From positions 19,486,428-19,550,427 of the forward strand of contig NC_084803.1 of assembly GCF_963583255.1 (NCBI RefSeq): 64,000 bases of DNA, written 5' to 3'. The position numbers and the translations under genes are program-made. The stretch comes from Pyrus communis. Lineage: Eukaryota > Streptophyta > Magnoliopsida > Rosales > Rosaceae. Of this stretch, positions 34,296 to 45,430 are shown piece after piece (position 1 is the stretch's first letter; each line of letters opens with the position of its first letter). The notes beneath the pieces were generated by a model, which was not told the DNA's origin, ran no database searches, and saw only the letters and a program-made list of their open reading frames with translations.

Positions 34296-37200
34296 TTAGC
34301 GTCTGGTGAGAGAGTGGAACCCATTTTTCTGCAGCCAGCCGTTTTGTGCGGACGACGGTCTAATTTGTGGTGGGAATCCTGATGATGCTGCAGCAGTTGC
34401 AAATAAATCGGAGGTCGGAGTAGCGGATTGCCATTGGTGGTGGTGGTCGCTCATTGACAGTGAAAGATCACTGCCAATGCGGCTCCCTCCTTCACTGCTG
34501 CTCGGAAACTGAATCTACCAAAAATATAATTAACTTATAATAAGCAATTAATCACCATCAACTTCACAATGTACTATAGGAAATTATGGGTAAAGATAAA
34601 TATTAATTCTGCTCACATGATGATAATTTGGTGAGTTGAAATGTGGTGGGAAATTGTGAGGCATTTGAATGTCTTCGGCAGTAGGCCTCCTACTACTGAA
34701 CTGCCCATATTTATGCATTTCAGCTGGGACTTGAGATTGAAGGTTGGTTCGGAGTAGAAGCTGCATGGCTTCACTCTCCAAGTACCCGTCTTTTCTCTGA
34801 GCATCAATGTCGTCTCGAGATCGATCTCGTTGTATGTTAAGCTATTAAACGAAGGAAACATAAACTTCAGAAATGATTAATAACGTGTGAAATGTTTTCT
34901 AACCAAACTTATGTCGACCAATATAATTATGTTCTATAATATGGCAACATAAGATACCTTAGGCCGAAATCCTTGACTCCTCCAATCAGCATCAAATTGC
35001 ATCGAGACAGAATGCTGGCGTTCCAGTGCAGCATTTTGGCTGTTATTATCATTCCCTAACGCTTGATTGTTTTTCTTTGAGTTTGAGCTTCCCAAACTCA
35101 AATCAAGGTCATGATCCGCAGCATTAACACCCGATGATTCTACGCAAATACATATCAAACTGAATAATTATACTAATTAAATCAAGCTAGAAAATATGAT
35201 CAAATCATCATCAAACTACAATGCATCAATATTTTCCTATTTAGTTATATTTACCAGAGGGGTTGAGCTCGTTCTCGTAGATGCTGGGATCAAAGTTAGT
35301 GACAGCTTCTTTGCCATTACACTTGATTGCTGCTTTGTCATAAGCCCTACAAGAATTCAATCATATAATTACTAAAGACTACAAATATACCTATATTATA
35401 TATGCACACATATACACACCTTGCAGCATCAATCTCAGTGTCAAACAATCCCAAGTAAACGTATCTGCCAAACAATTTAGCATAAAAAGTCATAAAAATT
35501 GTAGAAATTAATGAAGAAAAATAGTAAAATGAACAACAAAAACAGCGAGAAACTTGTGAGCAGGATGGAAGCTAATTAAGGTTTATTTTTTTCTTGGGTT
35601 GAACACGGTTTAATTAATTAATAATAATAACAGAAGGAGCGAAGTTGCTGGAATTATTAATTTTGTGCTTACTTTTTGCCTAAAAATTGGCCCATCCTGG
35701 CCTCCCATCTGCCACACTTGTGCAAGGTGACCCCTCTATATTTGGAGCTCCCTCTCGGGAAGCCGGTGCTTTGTCGGCGAAGTACATGCACAAACTCCTC
35801 CTTTGTTAAATTGCTCATCTGCTTGCGTGTTCCATTCCATGCAAGAAAAAGACATTTAACATCATAATCATCCCAATAAAATCATAATATGAATCTTAAT
35901 TTCCCTTGCTCAAAAAATATGTTTCGAGCTTTTCATGTCCTCTGGATCTCAGTTCATATCTCCCGTTCAGTAATTTAGATGGATTCAGCATTCAATATTG
36001 CTTGTATGATTATTAATTAAAATAAAAAAATTGTGTGTATATATATGTATTGCTAACACTGTTGAAGATAAGGTATAATAAAACTGTTGAAGATAAGCGC
36101 AAATCCATTCTCTCTTTCTCGGGGGCCGTACACACCACACACATGCTCATGAACTCACCTGCTTCAAGTCTTCTTCATAATCCTCTATTGTAAAATTTAT
36201 GTCAGCCTCAACTCCCCGGAACTTGATCGCCGCCCGATCATACGCCCTGCATTTTAATTAATTCCCACAAAATTAATTAAGATTAACAGGATGTATCATA
36301 TTATTAATAACAATATTTGAGAAGCAAAGAGCTCACCGAGCAGCTGCATGCGCTGTGTCAAACCCACCTACAAATCAAAGTTTGTAAAAAAAGAAATAAC
36401 CCATCCCATCTCATCAGCATACATATCAGAAAATTAAACAAGAAAAAAAGAATGTGTGTGGACAACCAAAGGACAAGGGCACCATTTTTGTGTCGAAGAA
36501 ATAAAAGAACCAAATAATTATACGAATTTCTTACCAAGATAAACCTGCTTCCCACAATCCCTGTATATCCGAAGTAGAAATCAAAAAGCCAAAAATAGAA
36601 AACGCAAAATTGTCTGATTGGCCAAATAATATGGAGAAATGTTCAAGTCAGTAATAAGAATGGAAGTACAACCAGTTTCAACTAATTAACTGACCAAATA
36701 TGAGACTCCCAACGGCCAGTCCTCCGGTAAAACGTAACACCCCGGTACTGGGAGCTCCTGGAGCGGGGCCCACGCCGGCTCTTCTTCATGGGCTGGTGGG
36801 AGGCCTCCGCGGTGGGCGGCGGCTTCCCCGGACTGCCCGAATCCGACTGCCCGAAATTGACCCCGACCCAGTGAGCTCGGGGAAACGACGATGATGTAGA
36901 AGGAGGTGGTGGGATGCTGCCACCGCCCGCTGCGGACCCCATTACGTCAAAATTAGAGGAGGAGGAGTCTTGCTCCACCGGAAAGAACTGTCTGGTGACG
37001 GTCACGGGCGGATCGCTATCCATGGACTTCTCGTGGGTCACGGAGAACCCGAATATCTTTCCTCCTCCTCCCCCACCTCCTCCTCGCTTCTTGGCGAGCT
37101 TGGTTGGGCCGTCGTCCTGATCTTCTTCTTCGTCTGATCCGTCCTCCTCTATGACCACGGCCGACGAGCTTGAATTGGATACGGATCCGACCCGTTTGCC

Positions 37201-37299
37201 CTTTTCCTCGTCTCCGTCTGCCGATGTCTTCTGGGAGGAACAGCCTTCGGATTCCTCGCCACGTGGCCGCTGATCAGGCGAGTCATTGAGATCCCACAT
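34296..37299 (-). CDS. AP2: APETALA2 orthologue, AP2-domain transcription factor
   Basis: Ten exons on the minus strand: 37299-36695, 36560-36535, 36367-36337, 36246-36159, 35818-35673, 35464-35420, 35346-35255, 35139-34958, 34841-34617, 34508-34296. All introns are GT-AG and the joined length is 1653 nt, 550 residues. Start chosen at MWDLNDSP, as in Arabidopsis AP2; an in-frame ATG 60 nt upstream (37359) is less likely. Visible: DLN-x-x-P repression motif at the N-terminus; [20 protein letters not shown], shared with AP2; an eight-glycine run; basic [10 protein letters not shown] signal before domain 1; AP2 domain 1 (about 184-242) and domain 2 (about 276-334); LDLSLG; and an FPSSSEGG ... 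DLSLSM tail. Known role: nuclear DNA-binding repressor in floral organ identity, flowering time and seed size. Likely AP2 rather than TOE1/2, because of the start and the SNSSSS block. Regulated by miR172 (see 34373). Confidence 0.95.
34373..34393 (-). promoter_or_regulatory. miR172 target site in AP2 last exon
   Basis: The sense strand (minus) reads GCAGCATCATCAGGATTC within codons 519-526 (AAASSGFP). It pairs with the miR172 family apart from a G:U pair opposite the middle-right part and mismatches at the two outermost bases. This is the standard position for euAP2 genes, downstream of both AP2 domains. It is expected to allow miR172-guided repression; no loss-of-site change is seen. Confidence 0.92.
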
Positions 37300-40027
37300 T
37301 TTTTTTATCTCCCTGTCTCTCTCTTGTCTGTCAGCTGTTTGGTTAATGGTCGGTTTCATTTTTCACATTAAACCCAGAATTCAGCGTGGCAAAAAGCTTC
37401 AACTTGAGCAAAGAAACATGAAGAAAAAAAGTTGGAGAAAGAGGAGAGAGAGGAGGTTAGTGATGCAGTTGTGTTTGAAGAAAGTCCAGAGAGAAAAAGA
37501 TAGCTAGAGAGCTATAGAGAGAGAGAGAGGTAGAGGTGATGCAAGATCTTGTGCTGGAATGGCACCTAAACTGCCCAATACAGCAATAGACGAGGCCAGT
37601 TTTCAGCAAAGCTTTAGCTCAAGCATCCCACCACACCCTTAATGTTAATACCTCTCTCTCTCTCTCTCTCTCTTTCTTATTTTTGTTTCTTTTTATTTTA
37701 TGCAAATCAATCATTTTTATAAAAAAATTGTTGTATGTATTTTTGGCATCTATATTAAATAAAGACCCAAGTTTCTTTCTTTTTTTACTTCTCATTTTTC
37801 TTTAGTTGAACCTGTTGGGTTTGGTACAACTTTACTGTTCGCTCTTTCTCTCTCTAACCATGATAATCTGATCTCGAATCAGTCATTTACAAAAAATTGA
37901 ATCTAAATTTTTTTACTTATAAGCAGATTAAAATTCCATTAGATTGCTATAATAATGTCACAATGTTTTTTATTTTTAATCTTTAATTTTGTTGGTGGTT
38001 TGATGATATTAAGGAGCATGAATATATAGATCAGATGGGGAAATGGGAGAAAAAAAAAAAAAAAGAAGAACCATCTCTTTCTTTACACAACTGTCCCACG
38101 TTAACCAAATCGAAAAGCATTCTCTCAATTCTTTCTTTCTCTCTTCTTACCCACTAATGGAAATAGACAACCCAAAGACTCAATTACCTTTATTGGCTAC
38201 ATAATTATTCAACGTTCACATCACAAATCACCCTCCCTTCCTCTACCCCGTGAGAATTTTTAGTGTGTCCAGAACACGGAACGTAAAATCACATATCATT
38301 ATATAATTAGAATGATATAACAATAAAACTTTATCCTACTAAATAGGGTCGGCTATATGAATTCTAGACCGTTACTACACTTGGTGTGTGCCAAGTCTTC
38401 CGATAGATCCAAGTACTATAAGTCTTCTATTAGATTCAAGTACTTCAAGTTTTTTCTTAAAGTCTATTTTCAAGTCTTATTAGAACCCCCTTTACTCTTT
38501 TACTCCTAAACTTATGTTTTATAATCATATCTTCTAAAACTTTTTTTTAAATTATATAATAATATGTAGTATTCTGATCGATATTTTACGCACTTTGAAA
38601 AATCTATCTTCCCACATATAGATAGAAGCATATTATCATTATTATATTATTTATTATTTATATTATAATGTATCTCACTTCATTTCACTGTCTTTTCACA
38701 TATTCAGGTTTCTCACCTTTCACCTGGTTTTTACCATAAGAGAGTGGGGCAGTAAATAGCGTGTAGACAGTAGGGGCATTTTGGGAAACCAAAAAGGGCT
38801 ATAATTATTGTGTGTGACTCAAGGACCTCAGAAAATGAAAGGGCAGAGAGAGCGGAGGGAGTGAGGGAGAGAGAGAGAGAGAGAGATTGGTTGTTATTAC
38901 TGGGTTTGGTTTGGTATCAGAAAAAGGAAATGGGAATAATGGTAGGAAAAGGAAGGTATTTCCAAAAAAGTCCAATCCAAGAGTACGGGAAGAGGGCCAC
39001 CTTTGCCTCTTTCGTTATTGTTTAGCCAGCCAGCAAGCAATTACAACAATGGCTTCCTTGGCCCCTTCCCATTTGCTGTACCTCGTATTTTTCTGTGTTG
39101 TTGTGGCCCTTTCTCTCCCATTCCTCCTCCCTCACTCTCCCTCTTTCCCGCGTCTTCTCCACCTTCCTTTTTTAATTATATTCGCATGTTTATGTTTAAT
39201 TACTTAAACTACTTTTACAACAAGATTACTTCTTCTTCGTGTCATTCCTTTTCACGGATTTGAATCTCATCTGGATCCAAATTAATCATTTATTGTGCAT
39301 TATACGATCAGAAATCATTTGATTTTTTTTATTTAAAATTAAACATAAATAATACTTAACGAAAATTGACCGCATGATATACGATAAATGACTAGAATGT
39401 AGGGATCTCGGAGAGGATCCTCTACACCCATGTGATCCTTCGTTTGAATAATGTGATTAATTATTGTTGGACTTATACTTTAAATTAGTGTTTTAAATGG
39501 AGTGTGATATCCACAAACCTCTTTTTACTTCTCACATACTCTTTTAATTTTCAGCAGTTGGATCGGATGAAGTGAATAAGATCAATGAATATAAATTAAA
39601 AAGAGGTGTATAAGAAGTAAAAAAAATGTATGTGGATAGCACACTCTTTTAAATTTGCAGCACCTTTTCACAGTACTTTAGAACACATTCTCACTTTGCA
39701 ATGGAAGGTTTCAAATGAATTTTGTAATTAAGAATCAGTTAAAACATCCAAAGTGGATGGTTAAGGGATTTTTTCTTCCATTGAGCTCTTCAAGTTTTTT
39801 TTATTATTATTATAAAAACTTATAGTTGTTAGGATATTCATTGCTCAGTTTTTTCTTTTCTATTTGATTATGTTTAAAATTTTCCATGAAGTCATTAGGA
39901 GTTTGCTTATTTTGATTTCTCTCTTTAAGATAGATATTTCATTTTAGTTTTTGTCTTGGTGTTTGATTTGCTAGGTCTACAGCACTTAGTGTTCTCGGGG
40001 TCATGGCATTGATTAGGTGGTGCCATT
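37300..40027. other. AP2 upstream region (promoter and 5' UTR) with short repeats
   Basis: The AP2 leader is expected here on the minus strand. 37430-37540 is purine-rich on the plus strand (CT-rich in the sense strand) and 37651-37675 is a CT/GA microsatellite; both are common in plant 5' UTRs. 38313-38480 contains a phrase found in many plant genomes (TTATCCTACTAAATAGGGTC, then TCGGCTATATGAAT), a likely old transposon fragment. A GA microsatellite lies at 38866-38887. A hydrophobic frame at 39049-39207 (MASLAPSHLLYLVFF...) has no supported gene structure. Confidence 0.45.
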
Positions 40028-42643
40028 TGTAACGACCCGTCCCAAAAAATTACGGATTTTATACTTTTAAAATGTGAAATTACGAAAATGCCTTCGAGGC
40101 AAATGAGTTGACTTTTGTTGACCACTTTTTCGTGTCATGTAAGATCCATTTTCTTGACGCATCCTCGTAGTACTCGTCGCTACAAACGTGTGGACGCAAA
40201 CGTAACGTAATTTGGAGTTATAACGAAACAATTATAAATGAACAAAGTTGAGGGCAAAATGGTTATTTGACCATGAATCTAGAAGGCTCCAGATTTGTTG
40301 GAGCACCAGTCTTGTGCCACGTGTGTGACTATGATGGAAAGAAGATGAGAGAAATAAGGGAGGGGTGATGCCCAATCAGGAAGGGGAGGAGAGAAATTGA
40401 CCAATCAAAAGAAAGAGCAAGGAGGGGAAATGAGGGAGGAGAGAATGAGGGAATCCGGACCACCCTTCGACCTGTGACCCGACCAGATTGCTACAAACAC
40501 CCCGACATCTTTCACGGCGTTTCTCCGACGAATCATGGGGAACCACCACCACCAATCAACTCAGCGTCATCCCAGCTCATATTCCTACCCAAACTTGACA
40601 GTTGTGGGTCACGATTTCACGACCAAAGAATGTCGTCTTCTTCAGCGAGTTCGTGGGGTGCACGGCGGCAATCCACCATTTCTAAAACTAGTGTAGTTGA
40701 CCACCACCATCAATCGACTCCCCTTGAGGTCAAGAACAAAGCCTATGCATTGGTTGAGGCGTCAGAGCTTGTTTGGGATCATATCAAGAACACCCTATTT
40801 CTAAGGTTTTTGGCGGATCGAGACAGTTTTCAGGTGTTTCCCTGCTGAATTGGATTTCGGCCCAGGTATGAAAGTTGTTCCTCTCATTAAGCTCTACTTG
40901 CCTATAAAATTTGGTAATTTTTAAAGTAAGCCAAAAAATTGGGTTTTCGTTCGCCGAAAATCACCACATGCGGCGGCGCGTGGTCTTCCAGCCGCCGTCC
41001 CGTGGCTGCACGTGGGGGGAAACCCAAGATCCCTCTGTAGGTTTTTCGACGTGTCGAATTCGAATTCGCTGTTCGTTTTCCCAAATTTTATCGTTTAAGT
41101 AGAGTTTTACTAAATGGTCTCAAATTGTGCTTAGGCGCGTTAATGGGAAGCGACACAATTCTTGCTAGTTCGAGCGGCTCTCTGGCAATGGAATACTTGT
41201 GAGTGGACCCCTTCTTAACTTACATGTTTTTATAAAATATTAGCCTAGCATGCAATTCATATTTCATGATTTGAATATGTTTTATAATATGCGTTATAGA
41301 CTTCTATATTGGTGGTTTATGAAATATTTATGATTTATCGAATTTATGTTTTATTAAAGGTTTGAATTATTAGAATTGTGTATATGAATTTCTATAGATT
41401 TCGAATATGATTTATTTTGCGGGTTTACGAATATGAGATTCCATGGATTTATGAATATGATTTATCGTGGAGTTATGAGATAGTCTTTGAGCTTTTGAGC
41501 TTTGATGATTTGATATGAGATTTTTGAGATATGTTTTTAGTGCTTATCTAGTGTGTTATGATACGACACATCCACACAACATGGGTATTTAGATGTCTAT
41601 GGCCATAGGACATAGTTGAGGATGTCTATGTATATACCTCTTCTCTGGCGTAACCTGGAGTCGTACAGCTTCACTTTCGGGTGATGGACCATGGCTTCTT
41701 CACTAGTGTAACCCAGTGTTGTACAACTTCACCTTCGGGTGATGGACAGGTACTGTCTTCGGGCGAATGAGGAGTTGATGATATACCCCCAGCTTCACTA
41801 GCCTGGGGCTAGTGTCGGTGTGTGATGTAATATGTATATGCTTGTTCTTTGGCGTAACCCAGAGTCGTACAGCTTCACCTTTGCTTGATGGACCCTCATT
41901 TTTTCACCGACGTAACCCGGAGTCGTACAACTTCACCTTTGGGTGATGGGCGATATATGTGTTATATCCTCTTCTCCGGCAAAACCCGAAGTCGTACACT
42001 TTCACATTTGAGTGATGGACCATGGTTTCTTCACTAGCGTAACCCAGTGTCGTACAGCTTTACCTCTGGTGATGGTTATGCCTTCAAGCCACTATGATAC
42101 CTTTAGTGAGTACAGTATTGATAAGATTTATGGATTTGCCTTCAGCCAGCGATAGCACTGTTATCGAGCATTGTTTTACACTTACATGTTTTACGAACGT
42201 TTTCATTGCATGTTAGAGTTTTCAAAAAACTTATGATGTAGTATTATATGTGTTTTCAAAACAAGGGGTTAGTATGTTTAGAAATAAAATGGTTTTCCTA
42301 TTATTAGTATTAATATAAACTTTGGTCCACTCACCTTTTCTGTTTTTGCGCCCCCCTAGGAGTTAGAATCGAGGCACACAATCTCGGCGTCAGGACACTT
42401 CCATTTAGGCATCTTCGAGTCTTCTCAGTGTATGACTCATTTCTTTGTTCGTACTTTTTATTCTAATTCCTTCACATTATTCTTAAGTAGTTGTATGCTC
42501 TGCGTACGATTCTGTTTTGGTTTAATTCGTTCTAATTACGTATTCTTAATTGTATGCATGTTTCAAATGGCTTCGTCATCCTCGGTTGTCGGCTAGCACA
42601 TGTCTACCTTAATATTTAGGGATATCGAGGTTGGGGCTTGTCA
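40028..42643 (+). mobile_element. Solo LTR (2.6 kb), gypsy-type, upstream of AP2
   Basis: Starts TGTAACGACCCGTCCC and ends GGGGCTTGTCA, with CCATT directly on both sides (40023-40027 and 42644-42648): a perfect 5-bp target duplication with TG...CA ends. No internal region, primer site or polypurine tract, so it is a solo LTR or a very short non-autonomous element. A frame at 40474-40848 lies in it, with no family resemblance. A six-unit minisatellite is inside (41639-42080). The start codon of AP2 is 2.73 kb away on the opposite strand. Orientation is taken from the TGTAACGACC start and is tentative. Confidence 0.75.
41639..42080 (+). repeat. Minisatellite of about 58-bp units in the solo LTR
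   Basis: Six imperfect units begin near 41639, 41697, 41846, 41904, 41971 and 42030. Each has the pattern CTTC-t-GCGTAACCC-ga-GTCGTACA-CTTCACCTT-GGGTGATGGAC. Units 2 and 3 are separated by unrelated sequence (41755-41845). Length differences between units are a few bases. Confidence 0.75.
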
Positions 42644-42648
42644 CCATT

Positions 42649-43328
42649 AGACCCATGGGTATCATACTCCGGATTTATGATTTGAGAGTTTTTATTATCA
42701 CCTGATCTCAAGTAACTAGGGATTTAACGATTCTTTAAATCGATCTGTGTAATTTTGCGAATTATGGTGAGCTTAACTTCAAAGTACTTGAAGTTTGCTC
42801 ATTACTTTGCAGTTGATCATACTTTACCATAAATTTTTTAGTTCTAGTTTGCAAAAATCTTTTCTAGCTGAATTCTTTGTGAGTATGTCTTTATAATTCC
42901 AACTTTTTTCAATAAGTAAAATATCAACTTTTTCAAAAGCATTGGTTATTAACTATTTAATTAGTCCAAATAGTAGATAGAGCTATGTAAAATGTCATAT
43001 TACAAAGGTAAATGCCATGACAAATGACATTGCACAAACAGCAAAATCGTATCTAGTCACTCTAGTTCAGAAGCATGGTCCAACACAAAATACTTAAATT
43101 GTCAAACTGGGAACTAAAGCAACAACAAAATAACCAAAAAGAAAAGTAAGGAATAATCCTAACAATCTCACCAAGTCTATGGAAAAATATTTAGGCCAAA
43201 TAAAACTTTGTTTCCTTATATTGGTGCCATAGAGTTGTTCCTAAGCAAGAACCCCAAGTACAATCACTCAGGTCCTCGCTAAGATAAAGTCTTAGTGGTA
43301 TTAATTGTCTAATAAATGTTCATCACAT
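42649..43328. other. Intergenic, nothing recognised
   Basis: AT-rich sequence flanking the solo LTR. Only short frames; no repeats or RNA genes that I can support. Confidence 0.3.
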
Positions 43329-44579
43329 GTTTAAAAAGTACATTATTATTAGGGCCCAAAAATTTTCACCTATAAGCCCAATAATATCTTGAAGCTCAAT
43401 CATTGCATGCACGTCACAAGCCAAGCTTAAATTCATGCATAAAAAGAAAAATGAGGGGTATTTAAGCTTACAATCACACCACACTGATAAAATAATAGTT
43501 TATAAATTGGACATTTGTAAAACACGTCAAGCCCATACAAATCAAGCATATTTATCGTGCAAACTCTATAATAATGTTAATACGTGTATGTCCTGCCAAG
43601 CACACAACACACTTAACGGGGTTTGCCGAGTGGGTTGTGGTGTGAGTGGTTACAGAAGTTTATTGTGCCTATGTGGAATTAGAATTATGGAACATTTTGG
43701 GCTGCTTGGGAGCACAAAAATCTAAGCCTGTGATTTTAAGCTCCACGTAGGAAGGCTTGAGAGAGAACAATCTTATCCTCCCTTTTTTCCCTTATAAACC
43801 AAGTAAGACATTTAGGAAATAATCAAACCCCAAAGCTGAGCTGACTAAATCAAAACGAGTCATGTTTTGACCTAGAGCCAACGCGCCACTTTAATGAGCA
43901 GAGAAAAAAACAATTCCTTTCCAAGCTCACACTTGAAAACGAAAGAGAAAACAGAAGGGACTGTTTGCAAAGATAAAGTCGTGTTGTGGGACATGGTGCA
44001 GGAAGAAGGAGCCCTGGGCAACGTGTTCAACCTAGGCTTCCTGAAGCTACTAGGCCCCTGCAGTGCTATAACAAAGAAGAGCCCTATAGCTGCAGCCATG
44101 GAAAGGAGAAGCGAAAACTTGGCAAAATAGGAGGAAGAGAGAAAACCAAAGGATTCCCCAGTTGGAACTTAGAGGAATCCCTACACCTATAAATAAAAAA
44201 GGCCAGGATGTTGGAGAAAAAACATCGACAATGAGGAGGACGAACTAGGATACGAACACACCAAGCAAATGAAGCTACCTCTAAGTGTTGGAAACCTTAG
44301 TTTTTGAACTTTAAGCTTTTACTTTATTTTGAGTCTTCCCATAAACTTCCCTAGTCACTACAAAAACTACCAATTATTAGAAACCCTAGATTAGCAATCC
44401 TAAAGCCATGCAAGCAAGCACAGACTCCCTTTCTCATGCCCAACTAATAGACTTTTAGCTTACACCCCGCTTCATTCAAACAAGTTACTGTAATTACTCA
44501 ATCATTATTAAATTGGAGTTATTGATTCATCTGGAATGCTTTCTAAGATATGCTAATTCTTTCGGAGTATTTCAGGACA
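43329..44579 (+). mobile_element. Possible LTR (solo or truncated), low confidence
   Basis: The stretch ends in CAGGACA followed by TGGTGCCAAAAACAAACC, which looks like an LTR end plus a primer-binding-like site. A TATA box CCTATAAATAAAAAAGG is at 44188-44204, and another CTTATAAACC at 43791. The start at TGTTTAAAAAGTAC (43329) is a guess from the TG rule. No partner LTR and no duplication could be found in the window. Frames inside (43435-43725, 43894-44130) resemble nothing I know. Confidence 0.35.
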
Positions 44580-44744
44580 TGGTGCCAAAAACAAACCAGA
44601 GAAACTGAGTACTTCCATCGGGACCCTAATCAAACTCAATTAAAAATGTCTCCCAACAATCATCCAACCAATAAATGCTTGTCACTTGTGTTATATTTAG
44701 GGGCCATTTTGGTTCCAATCCCTAATCAACCTAATTGTTAGACT

Positions 44745-45430
44745 AAAACCTTGTTTGTTTAAATATTTTGATTGAGGTCCTTAGCCTCATTTAAGAGATT
44801 TAACTCATGCATTTATGCATTTAATGTCCCACAAATTTATGAAATTTAAACAAATCAAATAATATTTTTAAAATATAATAAATACTTAAAAATCAATTTT
44901 AGAGTATATTGTTCTTCACAAAAATTATAGCAAAAAAAATAATGTACCCACATAATTATTAACATATTTTAAAAAATAACTATTAATATATTTTAAAACA
45001 TAAAATAATACATATAATTAGCATGGATACATTTAGCAAAATTAAAAATGGGTACAAATAAATTTAAAAATATGGGTACAAATACAAATAAAAGTTTAAA
45101 AAATATTGGCATAAAAAAAATTAATATATGGGTACAAATAAAACTAAAAATAAAATTGGTACAAAAAAAAAAAAAAAAAAGGATTGCAAATTAAAAATGG
45201 GTACAAACTATAAATAAAAATATAAAAAAAAAATTAGCCATAAATATAAATATACCAACCGTAACATTTCTAATACTAAATGAATATATTTAGAAATAAA
45301 CAATATTTTATTATTGAAATAATTAATGACGTTTATTAAAATCTAAGGATCTTGATCCAAAATTGAAAATAAATAAGATTATAATCAACAAAGTAGGAAA
45401 AATACAGATTGGAACTTAATTATTTGTATA
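44745..45430. repeat. AT-rich dispersed repeat with GGGTACAAA motifs, copy 2
   Basis: Same family as 25680-26640: ATATGGGTACAAATAAAACT at 45125-45144 matches about 26155-26175, and AATTGAAAATAAATAAGAT (45362-45380) matches 26594. It has an 18-base A run at 45164-45181. Non-coding. Confidence 0.5.

Noticed and set aside
36914..37507. Plus-strand frames opposite AP2 exon 1
   Set aside because: Shadows of the AP2 first exon; biased composition, no family resemblance.
38810..39263. Small hydrophobic ORFs starting MASLAPSHLLYLVFF
   Set aside because: No conserved family, pyrimidine-rich sequence gives leucine and serine by composition; possible small peptide but no evidence of exon structure.
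40474..40848. 124-residue ORF with His/Ser-rich regions
   Set aside because: It lies inside the solo LTR; LTRs of this kind often hold chance frames.
41580..42110. CRISPR-like regular repeat
   Set aside because: Plant DNA, imperfect 58-bp units with no unique spacers of constant length; it is a minisatellite.
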